Source of the DNA: Patiria pectinifera
Lineage: Eukaryota > Echinodermata > Asteroidea > Valvatida > Asterinidae
DNA: 64,000 nt
Direction: 5' to 3'
Assembly (NCBI GenBank): GCA_029964075.1
Contig: CM057141.1
Location: 2,914,001-2,978,000 of the forward strand
Shown: positions 34,453-46,278 of the stretch, piece after piece
How positions within the stretch are numbered: position 1 is the first letter of the stretch
How the letters are laid out: each line of letters starts with the position of its first letter
Position numbers and translations under genes: made by a program
The notes under the pieces: model-generated
What the model was told of the DNA's origin: nothing
What the model saw: the letters and a program-made list of their open reading frames with translations, nothing else
Databases searched by the model: none

Positions 34453-35842
34453 AATGGCTTTAAGGAGGCGTTTGGAAAAAAATGGTGTTTTCTTTCAGGA
34501 ATCTTGGGTCAAATGTTCATTTTATCTACTTTTTACCTGGAAAGAAACAATTTTTAAACTGTGACATTTTTTGTCCATCTGGGCATTATTACGGCTGGCC
34601 AATGTTGCCCCAAAACGGAGGTAACTTTGGTCTCATCTTTTTTGGCGCCCCACCCCCGTGTTAAATACTCTCTTTGACACCAAACAACACCAAAGTGTAG
34701 TGGTTTAGTCTAAATGTTCTAAATACTAGGGAAAATCCAATTCGCCAAGTTTGTTATAAAAGCAATAGTTAAATATGCCTTAAAAATGACCGAAGTTACC
34801 CCTTTTGACCAGGGGGGGGGGGTACTTCTTCTTGAAATTAGAATGTTATCATTCCACAACACATTGGAACAGGTATTCAAAAGTCAATTTCTGAACCAGG
34901 GCTTTTGAGTTAACTCTATCTAAAGTAGGAATACCCGAAAGCCTGGATTCTACCCAGAGTGCCAGACTTGTGTAAAATATGTACATGTAGGTTGGTCCGA
35001 GCCAAGCTCAATGCTTAATCTTTATACCCCTGAATTTCATGCAGGGAAGTGCAGCATGACTCAGACTTGTTTGTTGTGCTCATCATGTTGGGCATCATTA
35101 CTGGAGATGACATTTGTTGCCCAGGTGTGCAGTTGTGATGTAAGCATGACACACAGGTTCTAAATCAAATAATCGTATTGGTCGTGTTCTGCCAAAACAC
35201 AATCTAATCAAGGGCAGCCAGTTGAAAACAGTTTTATCTTTGCTAAATTTTATTTAAATAAACTTCTCCCTGTTTACAATGACAAGTTGCAGTGTTGTTT
35301 GTATTTATCTATTCCAATTAGACTACCATCTTCCTTCCCCGGGGACATGGAGTCATTCTATAGATAATACATTTAGGGTCAAATGAGGACGTTTTTCCTG
35401 TCCCCATACTGGACTTTTTTAATTTGCCACTCAAGTATCATTAAAAATGATTTTCAACTGTGCTCATTTGTTGGTTAGGGAATTTTTTTGGGGGGGGGGC
35501 ATTAAAGGAGTGCATCCAGAATCATGACACATGTAACGGGGAAAGGGAAAAATTTGGATCCCAAATTTAAGCAATTGGTCTACAATCTACATGTATTAAA
35601 AAAAAAAATTGAATTACACATTAAAAGTGCAGGCAAAAATACCATCATATGGTTGGGTGTTATTAACGGTCAATGGGGTCATTTATCAACAATGAATCAA
35701 TACATCCATTGCTTTTCACATAATCGAAGTTCTCCCTCACCAGATGGGACCAATAAAGATTTTGCACAGCATGTGTGTGTATTGTCATGTACTTAACTAG
35801 TCTGCATTTTTTTTTTAAATTGGTAATCACTAGCTTGCATGC
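34453..35842. other. No gene recognised; family N piece at 35345-35425
   Basis: AT-rich with G runs near 34814 and 35491. The words GGAGTCATTCTATAGATAATAC and CCTGTCCCCATACTGGAC at 35349-35414 resemble family N. GGAGTGCATCCAGAAT at 35508 is repeated, inverted, at 55404-55420. Confidence 0.4.
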
Positions 35843-35941
35843 AAACCTTGTCATCTTTGTGTGGACCTGACAACAAAACAGGTCCACACGATGCAGGTTG
35901 TGTGAACCTTCTGTGGACTAAGCCAGGTCCACACAAGGTTT
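35843..35941. repeat. Nested inverted repeats around GTGTGGACCTG
   Basis: The outer pair AAACCTTG (35843) and CAAGGTTT (35934-35941) encloses TGTGTGGACCTG (35858-35869), CAGGTCCACAC (35879-35889) and a further CCAGGTCCACACAAGGTTT. It reads as a small MITE of about 100 bp. Confidence 0.65.
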
Positions 35942-36584
35942 CCCCCTCTCTGGAATTGGAAAACAGGTTTAGAGGCATTTTGGGGTTAGGGTTTTGTGTG
36001 GCAAAATGAAGAGGAACACTCAACATGCTCAAGGAAATCATGATAAAAAAATTGATTTGAAAGAGAATCCACAGTGCTAGAAGTCTGGTTTCCGAATCAG
36101 GCATGTCAGGTCTGAAAAATATCATGCCTGACAAGAAAACCTCAAAATAAACTAACTTTGTTCAAACAAAGTGTTATAAATTCCATGCTTCATAATATTC
36201 CTGTGTCTATGTTAAAAAGTTTGTTCCACTGTCACGGTTTACAATAATGCAATACTAAAATATAGGAATAATACTATGATGTCATGGATGTTGTCAAACC
36301 AAATAGGGATTAGAAAACATGAATGAAAAACAGATTATAAACAAAAGGTTTCTTGTCAGCACAGGTTCTTCTTCTGTGACAGGCCCTTACCAAGCTTTTT
36401 AAACATTACAGGCCAATGATTCAGAGTGCCTGGGTCAACTGACATCAGAGAATTCAGAAGTATAAATGTTAAACAATTAAAATTTTGTTGTACCGCTACT
36501 GACAGAGAGCACTGACAGACAGACAAACAAGCTGACAAACAAACAGACAGGGCTAAGGGATGCTTGCTCTGCCCTCAAGCTTAC
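35942..36584 (-). other. Probable start of intron 1 of the candidate gene
   Basis: Read on the minus strand this begins GTAAGC at 36584-36579, immediately after the coding exon. Within it, repeated ACAGACAGACAAACAAG-type words lie at 36500-36550. No second exon was recognised. Confidence 0.4.
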
Positions 36585-36888
36585 TTGGTCGATGGTGAAG
36601 CTCAAAGCTGAACACACCTGTGCCTTGGTAATAGTCACTCCGCTGAGCGCGGGCATGCATCAGCTTGGATAGCGTAATTGGCTTCTGCTCGGCGATTTCC
36701 GTGTCAACTGTCGCACCTCCGCCGCCGCCGCCGCTACCAGCGCCACCGCCGCCGCTACACGGCGGTGTGGACTTGGGGCTGATGTCGCGCTCTGTTTTAA
36801 TTTTCACCCCGTTGGGACTGATGCTGTTGACAGCAGTCGGGCTACTGTTCTTCTTCATTGCCTCCGAGTGAATGAGTTTGTCGTGCAT
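36585..36888 (-). CDS. First coding exon, unidentified nuclear-type protein (partial)
   Basis: The exon encodes 101 residues plus one base. The start ATG at 36888 has an in-frame TAA 21 bases upstream, which supports it as the true start. At 36585 the sequence CCAA-GTAAGC is a good splice donor, leaving phase 1; without splicing the frame stops at 36553. The product is Ser/Pro-rich at first, has a SUMO-type IKTE at residues 30-33 within VKIKTERDISPKSTPP, then a Gly tract at 46-58, then a possibly helical segment with SKLMHARAQRSDYYQGTG. Such composition is common in the disordered N-termini of transcription factors and other nuclear regulators. I do not recognise the family. The GC-rich Gly codons contrast with the AT-rich surroundings. 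The remaining exons must lie to the left, possibly outside the window. Confidence 0.6.
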
Positions 36889-37860
36889 GGGTGCTAGGGT
36901 GCTATTTTAACCGTCTGAAGCAAATTCCAGAAGATGCAGCGATATTCGAAAAACTGGTCAAATCTGCTGTTGAACACAATAAGCAGTTACTACTTGTCAC
37001 CTATTTAGAGAAATTATGACACTTTGCAGGTTTTACAACTAGCAGTACTACTTGCAGTGAGTGGTACATATATTCCAGTGGAAGTCCATCGCATTCACAA
37101 ACAACTTTCCGGTAGTTCCAGTTTACATGTGCAGTTAATCACGGCAGGGCAGATGTTAATAATCTCAGAGCACGGATTCTCGTGAGAGGCGAAGCCAAAG
37201 TTGCTATCGGGCATCCATGTCCGTTTCTAAAAAAGATTCCAATGAGGGATACGGTACAGTGGAATGCCAGTTCTTGTAAGTAGCAGAATCCTTTTCAGCG
37301 GCACACACAGTCCAACTCCAAGTATTGTAAGAAGGCAGTTTCTTGTTCCTTCTTCAGACATGCCACATCAGGGCACACCATGCATGCACGCATGCCAGAT
37401 TATCACTGATGATGTCTCCAGTGCAGAGGAATGCAGCTTTGCCACTGACACATAACACACTGTGCCGACACATGCGCTGACACAGCCTGCCTGTCCCTAC
37501 ACCACGCAAAAACTGGACGAGTTGAAGGTTCATAATGCAGTGACGTGACACACTCTGGCATATGTGTGTGTGTGTGAGTGTGTGGTGTACGGCAGAACAG
37601 CTGTCCTTTGCAATAATCAGAGGTGATAAATCTATATCCGCTGCATGGGGGCCACTCAGTGTGATTGGTTCAAGCTGGCCCCTGGCTAGTCAGCTAGCTC
37701 TCTGGCTCTCTACTCCCTCTCTCTCTGCTCACACAGCCAGGAGGTGCTCTGCTCTAGTAGCACCCACTGCCTGTCAATCCTCCTACACAAATATGGGTTT
37801 TCTCCTAATCCTACGGTTCTACTTTTGTCCTTGCTTCATCTAACATGCATGAATTTGTAC
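36889..37860 (-). promoter_or_regulatory. Putative 5' UTR and promoter region of the candidate gene
   Basis: This repeat-poor region lies upstream of the start codon. On the minus strand a CCAAT box (in GAACCAATCAC, 37664-37668) is followed about 30 bases downstream by an AT-rich GATATAGATTTATC (37625-37638). Further toward the gene come CAGCTG and a GTCACGTCAC motif. The arrangement is suggestive of a TATA/CCAAT promoter but has no direct support. A TG tract is at 37563-37585. Confidence 0.3.
37563..37590. repeat. TG microsatellite
   Basis: An interrupted run of GT dinucleotides within the putative promoter-side region. Confidence 0.85.
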
Positions 37861-38600
37861 ATTCTGGATATAGTGTAATGCCTTCTTTTTCCACGAGCAG
37901 TGATGTACAGCAAACAACCTACATGTACCCAACCAAAAAAAAAATGGTTGAAGTCAATTTTAATGTCTGATACAGTACTTCAATGGCAAATTACAAAGTT
38001 TCAATACGTGTACCTTTTTTTGCAGCTTAACTTTTGGAAAGCATGTACTACAGCTTAGTTTCAAATGAAAGGGTTAAACTCAACTATACTTTCTACTTGA
38101 ATTCTCTCAGAAAATCTGGACAGAGAAGCTTTTCACAAGCTCGCAAGTGAAAATCAAACAACAGCACTATTCAGAAAATTTGTTAATTTGTTCCAGCCAC
38201 TTCATAAAATCACAAAAGCGTTATGATCAATTATGTTCTCTGGATGCATATCTGAGGGATAGGGCACCAACCTTAAAAACAGCTGACCCCCATTGCAGGG
38301 GGGGGGGGAGCTTTACAATTATTTGTTTGTCTCCATGAGAACTGAAATTAAATTTTATTGAGATAACAAAAAGCTCCTTAACATCTGTTTAGCATCACTG
38401 TAAACACCCATTTCGTGACCATGCCTTAGTAAAAAAAAAATACATGCCAGAAAAGATAGGTACAGTATGGAGTCCGTGCACGATCAACTATGATGCTTTG
38501 TGACGACTTTCGAGAGCCCCAATGGGAGGGATACACCACGTGCGCGTTCGCATGCGTATGGCGCGAATCGTGCACGAATTATTTTATTCTGAAACTGCAC
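37861..38600. other. No gene recognised
   Basis: AT-rich with short A and G runs. The stretch near 37931-37990 resembles 20965-21020 (GAAGTCAATTT..ATG..TACTT) and may be an old repeat. Confidence 0.35.
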
Positions 38601-38830
38601 AAACGGGTCTTCGCATGAGCATTCAAGAGTTCCTCCCTCTGGTCTCCCCCAACTCTCCATCTGTAAAACCGTTGAGGGAGAATCCGTGTCCGGGAGTCCG
38701 CAGGACTGATGAGAGGACTGGCAATGCTAGTCTAGTAATGAGAAGGCCAGACGGGGTGATTGGGAGGCTGATATTAATCGATTGATTAGAGCCATCTGCT
38801 CCAGCCTGCAGCCAGCCCCTCAGATGATGA
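38601..38830. promoter_or_regulatory. Candidate conserved element with homeodomain-type sites
   Basis: A GC-balanced, repeat-free segment about 1.7 kb upstream of the candidate start codon. At 38773-38789 the sequence ATTAATCGATTGATTAG packs ATTA, ATCGAT and TGATTAG core sites, followed by GCCATCTG, an E-box. It resembles a developmental enhancer, but this is inference from composition and motifs only. Confidence 0.3.
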
Positions 38831-40584
38831 CATTTCTGATAGGAGATGTGGCCATCTACAAGCTTAACCGTTAAGGCAACATTCTACGCCATATTACCGG
38901 TAGGCCTTATAAAGTTGTATACAATTTACTGGTGATATTTCAAGACAAAAATTACTGATGTCTTCCACATCAAATATTCAAAAAGAAATTAGCATATTAT
39001 CACATGATCCAGTCAGTGCGACAGTTCCAGATCATTTTTTATACCAACCACTGTTCATGCATGGCCGGAGTTTCCATGTCCGAGTGACATCATTTCATAG
39101 CAAAATTCCTCCTCTTCACGATAAAACCAAATATATTCACAGACCCAACTTAAAGGGAAATAAATCATGGCATTTGTACAGGACTGAACCCAACAGTTGC
39201 GAATCTCTTTCGACAGTTCCGGATCAAACACGCCACACTATACATGTACAAATTCATCCAATCACAGCGCACTCTGCGCGCGCGTCGTGTATCACGCCTT
39301 CGTCATGTAATCTGCATACAACACTGCATTGTGTGCATGGAGGATCCGCAACTGTCGCGCGCTCAGGGATAAAAATCTTCCACCGAATACGGCAATAAAT
39401 TTAATTCAAATGCCAAAATCAATATTACTCGGTAATTATTTCCTAAAAAGAAAACCTAAAATAGTGAAGAAAAAAATGATAAATGTTGGCTACGTTCCAC
39501 AGGAAACCAGAATGTTCTCTTTACGCACTTCCTTTCAGTTTACAAAACAAGTGGACGTTTCGCCGACAATTGCAAAGTGATAGACCTTCAAATTGGTGAA
39601 AAAAATCTCGAAAAAAAAAAGTTTGGTTTCAGTTGAACTAATCTTTATTTTAATCAAGTGATCCAGAACTGGCAGTGGCTGCAATATGCGCCACAGCACC
39701 TTGTAACCCTTAAAGGTGCTGCATAATGGGTCTCATATTTCTCATATTGAGGGCCTCCATGGAAAGCAGTGCCCTGCACTGATCGGAGCTACCCTCACTA
39801 AAGATGACGTAAATAAATAAAAAAATAAATACAAAATAAATAAACTGTCGATGATCTGGAACTGTCACACTGACTGTAGTACTGTATAATATTTGTATAA
39901 ATTACACATTTGTATGCATGAAGCATATACCGGTATTTATGAAATGGGTCATTATCAATACAATAGATCATCAGAATATCTTGTTCATAAGCAAACCAAC
40001 TACATATATCCAGCACGTTTGCAAAATGTATGAAAGGAAAGAAATCTGGAAAAACATTCAGGATGTGGAGAGTATTTTGTAGGCTACCCTCAAAGGAAAT
40101 CTAAATAACACACCACTGTGCTTTTGGGCCCCACGTGCAGACACTAACCAGCTACAATGTTATTCTACATATTCCCGAAATGCTAACATGGGCCAGCTCA
40201 GCTGGCAAACAGCTTGAGCGAAGGAACAGGACATTGCTGCAGGATTAGAAGGTCTGATTACAAGATGTATTTGCCAGCTGATGTCCGTGGCTGAGGGCTG
40301 ATTTGGCCCTGGATAATGCACGCAGGCTGCTCCGGGAGCTGCCCACAGGGAGTACTGTTATTTCCAGGCACAGTGACAAATTGAAAGTTCGGGTAAACAA
40401 GTTGGATTTCCCATTAGGAAAATGCATAAATAATTCGGTAAACAGCTATTTACACAAGGACGTGACCCAGACCATGAACCACTCTCTGGAACATGGATTG
40501 TGCATACAGTACATGCATCTAAACATGTTTACTTGTTACTTAAAGCACGTAGCATCGGTCATTACTCGGAAATGTTACCTATGT
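38831..40584. other. No gene recognised
   Basis: The frame at 38958-39398 (146 codons) has no recognisable domain. AAAT-type simple repeat occurs at about 39808-39843. The part 40160-40380 is GC-balanced and repeat-poor. Confidence 0.4.
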
Positions 40585-41051
40585 TTAAAGGGAAAATACA
40601 ACATTTGCAAACAACGAAAAATAAAACTACAGAGTTGTTACGAAATACCTTACTAGGATGTTGGTAAATGACAGTATTAAGCATCCTGTAAAATTATGGC
40701 ACCTGGTGTGAAGTCATTTTCAAGAAAAATGGTACTTTTGTATACATTTCCAACAGTGGTCGGCCGACCACCGTTGGAAAAAAACCTATTTTTTTTCAAC
40801 TTCTGCTTTTTTTTTTTTTTTTTTTTTGTTTTGTTGTTGTTTGCATGTTCATCCATGTTCATGGAGAGTGGCAGGCCACTCCTTACCTTTTCCTACTTAC
40901 CTTTATTTTTCATCTTTATCCATTTTAGTCATTATTACCAGACTAGTTGAACATCTAGACTTTTTTTTTTTTTTTTTTTTTTTCGTTTTTTCAATTTTTT
41001 TCGAACAAAGCATGAATATTTTTATCTATTATACTAACCCTTCAAGTTTAA
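40585..41051 (+). mobile_element. Family A, copy with T-run expansion
   Basis: Starts TTAA-AGGGAAAATACAACATTTGC and keeps the palindrome (near 40748-40781), with one changed arm base. The right half is eroded by T runs at about 40808-40827 and 40962-40983, and it ends near GTTTAA at 41051 without a clear terminal repeat. Confidence 0.75.
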
Positions 41052-41302
41052 CCAATTGAACGAGAAAACCTTGCTCCCTACTCAAAGTGAAGATAGGTCT
41101 GGTTCCAAATACCCCGTGAAACTATTCAGTCAGAAATGGTTTGGATGGAAAGCAAACAATCTTTGAAGGTGGTTTTAATAAGGGGGGGGGGGCACAGAAT
41201 CCAGTTATGAGACCCAAAGAATTGTTGTGCATTATGTTTTCTGTTTTCACAAAATGTACAGCCACTAAGCTACACTTTAGGATTTGATGTTATGGAATAC
41301 AT
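41052..41302. other. No gene recognised
   Basis: Short AT-rich stretch with a G10 run near 41181. Nothing supportable. Confidence 0.4.
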
Positions 41303-41432
41303 GTGTGCTTAGCCGGTTTTAAACACTCTATTTCAGACCGGTTGGAGTATGAATGCTATACCTCAGCTGAAGATTCATAAATACCTTTTCGGTCAAAAAA
41401 AAAAATTTCCGATTTTTTTTTTTCGGTCCACA
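41303..41432 (+). mobile_element. Family E element, deleted copy
   Basis: Carries TGTGCTTAGCCGGTTTTAAA, GACCGGTTGGAGT and ATAAATACCTTTTCGGTC. Compared with the inverted copy at 28500-28685, the second arm of the hairpin is missing. Confidence 0.65.
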
Positions 41433-42346
41433 AAATTAAAACAAATATAAAACTATAAATTTCCAACGAGGGTCAAACATTTTCCGCCCCAAATCTAATA
41501 TGAAAAGCAGGGGGGGGGCGCACTATGCATTGCTTTTGTTGAGTGTTGTGGGTGGTGTACTCAGTGGCTGCCTTTTTTTTGGCAATGTCAATTTTAAAAA
41601 AACCAGGTCTTTTATCATGTGAGTACAATCATAGAGAAAGGACAAAATTTTACCTATGATTATATATACATGTCAAGGACCAATAGTGTACAGTTTCCCC
41701 AATATCAACAGGAAGAAGAAACTAAAAAGGCAAATCTCTAACAACTTCTTTCAAAAACAGGTGCACAGGTACATTTCTCTGGTGATAAGAAATGTGGACA
41801 AAATCCATGAAAGCTGAAATTGTATATGAAAAATTGATTTGCTAGGAAAATACTTCAACAAAAGAGCACGTGCTTTCAAAACTCTAAAGGTTTCGGGTTA
41901 AACAGTCCTCTCACATTCTGGCTGCTTAACAAGCATGATCAATCACAACTCCACAGACTTTGACATTTCTGACATTGCTCAGTTGAGCCTGATCATAATA
42001 TGCTTGGGGGTGCCAACAGATTTAACACAAATCTGCAGAACATGCTGTCCACCGGGACCCCTGAGTTTTCAGAAGACTCAGCACCGCAGAGGCCCAACGC
42101 TTTAAATATTTTTGTGTGGCTAATGTCATTCCGCACCCTGCGAGGTAAGGAAGAAATTGGGAAACATGATAAATGACAGTCTGGGTCTGATTAGAAACAC
42201 ACTGTAAAAACTGACAAGAACCACGCAGTCCAACAAGGACCAAAAAAAAGTTACTTGTCAAAAACATGTCGTAAAAAATAGACTTTAGAATGAACCACTA
42301 TATAGCATGCACAGGTGAAGGAACTAGAATGACAACTTGTTTGTAC
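41433..42346. other. No gene recognised
   Basis: AT-rich. TTTCCAACGAGGGTCAAAC at 41460 resembles one arm of the A/B palindrome but its partner is absent. Confidence 0.4.
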
Positions 42347-42828
42347 TTGAATGTACATCATTGGCTTTTGCTGTAATTTTTAGAAATGAACCGTTTGGGG
42401 GGGTTAGTATAAAAGATCAAATATTGTAACACTGACATGTTTGAAGTTTTGTGCTCGAAAATGCTGGAAAAACCAAGGAAACCTAAAGTTGTAATGGATA
42501 AAAAAAATGCAGGAAAATTGAAAGGTAAGGGAACCAGTCTAGCTGACCTGCACCCGTTCATGAACATGGAACCAATAGCAAACAAAATTTGGACTAAACA
42601 AAAAAATTGTAAATTTAAAGCAGTAGTTGAAAAAATAGTGGTCGGCCAACCATCGTTGGAAATGTATACAAAAGTACCATTTTTCTTGAAAATTACTTCT
42701 CACCTGGTGCCATAATTTTACAGGATGCTTTAGACTGTCATTTACCAGTTGACATCTTAGTAAGGTATTCTGTAACAACTTGGTAGTTTTATTTTTCGAT
42801 GTTTGCAAATGTTGTATTTTCCCTTTAA
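42347..42828 (-). mobile_element. Family A, minus-orientation copy
   Basis: Begins ATGTACATCATTGGCTTTTG (first bases lost) and ends ATTTTCCCT-TTAA at 42828. The left arm of the palindrome is lost, leaving GTGGTCGGCCAACCATCG. The paired GTCTGGTTCCCTGAC motif is absent and only GGGAACCAGTCTAG remains. Confidence 0.8.
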
Positions 42829-43040
42829 AGGTAATATATGCAACATTTGCTAACATAAAAAAAATACCAAATTATTATGAAATGGGGTAACCCTACTTGA
42901 CTGTACAAAATGCAAGTGAATAATAGTCTCAAGCATCCTGTGAAATCATGGAACCAAATGTGCTGTCATTTTCAAGAAAAGTAGATTTTGTTAAAAATCA
43001 ATTTCCCGTGGTCAGCCGATATAAATTTGGTAAAGATATT
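42825..43040 (+). mobile_element. Family A, partial copy sharing a TTAA
   Basis: Starts at the same TTAA (42825-42828) that ends the preceding copy and runs the opposite way: TTAAAGGTAATATATGCAACA, ATAGTCTCAAGCATCCTGTG and GTCATTTTCAAGAAAAGTAG. It breaks off at the palindrome (GTGGTCAGCCGAT). This is a diverged copy. Confidence 0.7.
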
Positions 43041-43964
43041 CCCATTATAATTGTAACATGCAGCAGAGGTTCCTAAAACTGAATACATTTTAGATCCTTT
43101 GTCACATGTTATACATGTACTTATAAGTACAATATGGCCGGCCAAGCCGCTGAACTGCCAAAAACATCTGTTCACTTCATTAATGTAGGGCATAGATGCA
43201 TACATTTTCCTTTGCTATAATAGCTTGAGCAAGGCTTGTACATGGATGTTCTAAAAAAAACCAAAAAAACAACAACCAGACTGATGACATCTGCAGACTG
43301 CTGATTAAATAATTTGACCAACTACATACTATCACAGTCATGGACATTACCAGTGCCTTGGGCAATGATTCCTGCTCAATATTGTTTACTGCAGGTTTGA
43401 GATTTAAGCCAATCAAACACAACTTGAACTACTAATGAGGGGTACTCCATTGTGCCTTGTAGTTGTTAACAGGTCTAATCCCTTGTAATCTCTTTAATCC
43501 CTTGTAATCTCTTTAATCCTATTAATCATTATCCTGCTTACAGGTAAGTGAAACCCTCCTGTTCCCCTGCCATGCCTTTGACTAGCTCACCTGGAACGAC
43601 TCGGGTAATATAAAGGCAGAGGGTTATAGCCACGAGAGCTGTGCTAATCGAACACTCAAACACAGGCCATCATGATCCTCTGCACATGACGTCCATAGCC
43701 GTGGCCGTAGCCATTAATTGACAAAACGCCTTTACAGACTGCACATCAGACTTTAGGATTACAGCTTTTCCATCAATTGTAAAAGATAACATACTCCGGC
43801 TGGAATTATATTTATGAGCTCAATAAATAAATGTTTAGACTTCAAGATAAGGTTGATTTTTGGGTACACTTGAGCTTTGCCACTGTCCGGCCGCAATATT
43901 TGTCCATTTCATGGAATGAACAATGCATGCGTGTGGCGTATTTCCACTCTACATTTGTATATTG
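43041..43964. other. No gene recognised
   Basis: A short duplication, ATCCCTTGTAATCTCTTTA, occurs twice near 43478-43516. No convincing frame. Confidence 0.4.
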
Positions 43965-44432
43965 TTACACTGACCAGTTTAAGGTTTTGTGTTCATAGGT
44001 GCTGGAAGACAAATAACCCTACTTCAGACACAACAGAACAATTTATAGATTTACATATTGTCAGGTCAGGGAGCCAGACTAGCTGGCTTGCAACCATTCA
44101 CAAACAAAACATGGACTAACTAAATTTGGTATATTGGGGGCTTTATTTGAAGAAAAAAAAGTCAGTTTTTGTAAATGATTGGCAGCTGACCATCATTGGA
44201 AATTGATACAAAATTCCACTGTTCTTCAATTTCAAAATCTTCTTGTCATATGACATGCGGAGCTATAATGTCAGATTCAAGATGACAGCACACTACCAGT
44301 ACCGGTAGGTGCAGGTGCCATTATTTCACAGGATGGTCGAAACTATTATTCACTTAACTTCAAGTATGGTATTTCATGATAATTTGGTACTTATGTTTTT
44401 TGATGGTTGCAAATGTTGTTTATTACCTTTAA
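43965..44432 (-). mobile_element. Family A, diverged minus copy
   Basis: Contains TGTTACACTGACCAG, GTCAGGTCAGGGAGCCAGAC, a decayed palindrome (GGCAGCTGACCATCATTGG), CAGGTGCCATTATTTCACAG and ends TTGCAAATG..TATTACCT-TTAA. A roughly 80-bp insertion sits between the palindrome and the CAGGTGCC block. Confidence 0.75.
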
Positions 44433-44511
44433 GCACCCTTCTTAAGATTTCAAGCAGTTTTGTTACTTCAATCATGCACCAACAAAAAGCAAATGATTCT
44501 TTGTGCCTTAA
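44429..44511 (+). mobile_element. Family B, 3' fragment next to family A
   Basis: Starting at the TTAA that closes the previous element, GCACCCTTCTTAAGATTTCAAGC, TTTTGTTACTTCAA and GCAAATGATTC match the right end of family B, ending in TTAA at 44508-44511. Family A appears to have replaced the rest of B. Confidence 0.6.
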
Positions 44512-45130
44512 AAACAGATGGACATTGCAAGAATAGACATGTGTTTTTCAGCTTTTGGAGAGAGCGTGCATATTTGTTAGGACCCTAAGGCAAACCTAAT
44601 TGCTTGCAGTCCCCCAAAAACTTGTAAAAATAACCAGCCTATTGTGCGTGTTCTAGGAAGGCCTCTCAGCTTGCTAGGAGGTCTGGGTTGCCACCACCAC
44701 TTTGAGATGGTCTAGTATGGCATAAACATCTATTTGATTAGGGAAATGGGGCATCTGCTGACCTATAAATATGTGGATGGGTTTGTTTTGTTTTGTATGT
44801 CTGCCAGGTTGAGTCCCTAGGGTAAGAGGCTTGGCCAGATTGTTCCCATCTGGTGAGTACCAAGGCCTTCACCTGGAAACTTTCAGTTTTGCTCCAAACT
44901 GTGGTGCACCCACTATGATACACTTTTACATACTAAAAGAACCGCCAGCTTGGATTGTTGATGTGACCATTACAAGGCCGAATTGCCATATGAAGTAAGG
45001 GGCTACTAATGGACAATTGAAAGACCACCCCTCCCCCCCCCCCATGGTGGGTCATTGTCAAATTGTACACACCCCCTGCGTCAGAGGAGTGACACACATA
45101 CAGGGTGAGTAAAAAAAAACACCTAAATGT
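44512..45130. other. No gene recognised
   Basis: No recognisable features beyond a C10 run near 45034. Confidence 0.4.
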
Positions 45131-45152
45131 CTATTTATTTATTTATTTATTT
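45131..45152. repeat. TTTA microsatellite
   Basis: About five TTTA units, followed by a GGGTAACCCC segment and a sequence similar to 22430-22500. May mark a retroelement 3' end. Confidence 0.7.
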
Positions 45153-45221
45153 CGTGTTATTTTACCAGGGTAACCCCATCAGTTGTCAATGAACTGTTCT
45201 CCCTGGGGGCCCTGGAAATCA

Positions 45222-45664
45222 CTCATGTACTTTTCAAGAACATGGAATTTTAAACACAACCACCATTGTCGGGGAATGTCGGGACTAAGTTCTGCATGTA
45301 CATGTAGCACTTTCAAAATCTAGGATATTAAAGCCCAAGTCATAAAGCTTTCCTTTAGTACAAGAATCATTCAATTCACTCATGTACCTTTCACGTTACG
45401 GAATTTTAAACACAACCACCATTTTAAAGTTCTGTTTTGTTTTCGTTTTGCTGGAACACGCACCTTTTTGTGACCCGTGTAGGGACAGAACTTTAAAACG
45501 ATGGTTGTGTTTAAAATTCCGTGTTCTTGAAAAGTACATGAGTGATTTGAATGATTCTTGTACTAAAAGAAAGCGTATGAATTGAGCTTTCATATCCTAG
45601 ATTTTGAAAGTGCTAGGGCCTACCGGTACATGCAGAACTTCACTGAAACAATGGTCCCGACATT
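45222..45664. mobile_element. Foldback element with about 160-bp arms
   Basis: The left arm, 45275-45434, and right arm, 45486-45664, are diverged reverse complements: for example GCACTTTCAAAATCTAGGAT pairs with ATCCTAGATTTTGAAAGTGC, and ACACAACCACCATTTTAAAG with CTTTAAAACGATGGTTGTGT. The loop is about 50 bp. A third, direct copy of part of the left arm, with CTCATGTACTTTTCAAGAAC, precedes it at 45222-45285. It has no coding content. Confidence 0.8.
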
Positions 45665-45949
45665 TGGGCTTCATGTTTTTTGTTCTTACCCTGCATTGTG
45701 TCTGATGCTATTAATTTTAAGAATATTTTGACCCACTTTTTACAGATCCTTTCGTGCCTACTGAGGAAATACATTGATTGACATACCAAATTAGGACTTC
45801 ATGCATGCCAAGAAGAACATGACATACTCATCAGGCATCATGGGGGTGGGGGCATGGGGTCCGTTTTACAAATGACAGGTACATATAAAGGAACATGTTG
45901 GACGGAATATAAATGAAAAGCAAAGGTGGCACAGCTGTATAGGGGGTGG

Positions 45950-46110
45950 GGGGTGGGACTTCTCCAACCCCCAAGATCTTTGAGCTGATCCTCACAAACC
46001 TTTACCAGAACCTCACAAACTCACAAAAGAGATTTGTCACAAGGTGCAACCCTAGACTAATTGCAACCGTAATCTTATTGCTACCTTCACCATGCAAACC
46101 TTTAAATCTT
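45950..46110 (-). repeat. Family K fragment, copy 1
   Basis: Shares, in reverse, AGAACCTCACAAAC and AAAAGAGATTTGTCACA with 58395-58600 and 62285-62355, and TATTGCTACC..ACCATGCAAACCTT with 58540-58575. Confidence 0.6.
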
Positions 46111-46278
46111 ATCAGAACTTGGGAAAGAATCAGCATTTCTCTTAAATATACTTTCTCTTACTATACGAACAACAGATCCAAAAATGAAGGACAGAGTGCA
46201 TTTGATGCTGCTTTGGCCGCTGCTTTTCTAAGGACATGCATATAATTTGTTTTGTTAACCTTGAATTCAAACCGCATT

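Noticed and set aside
36665..36871. Pro-rich plus-strand frame
   Set aside because: It is the antisense of the Gly tract in the candidate exon.
38958..39398. 146-codon plus-strand open frame
   Set aside because: No domain or coding bias visible.
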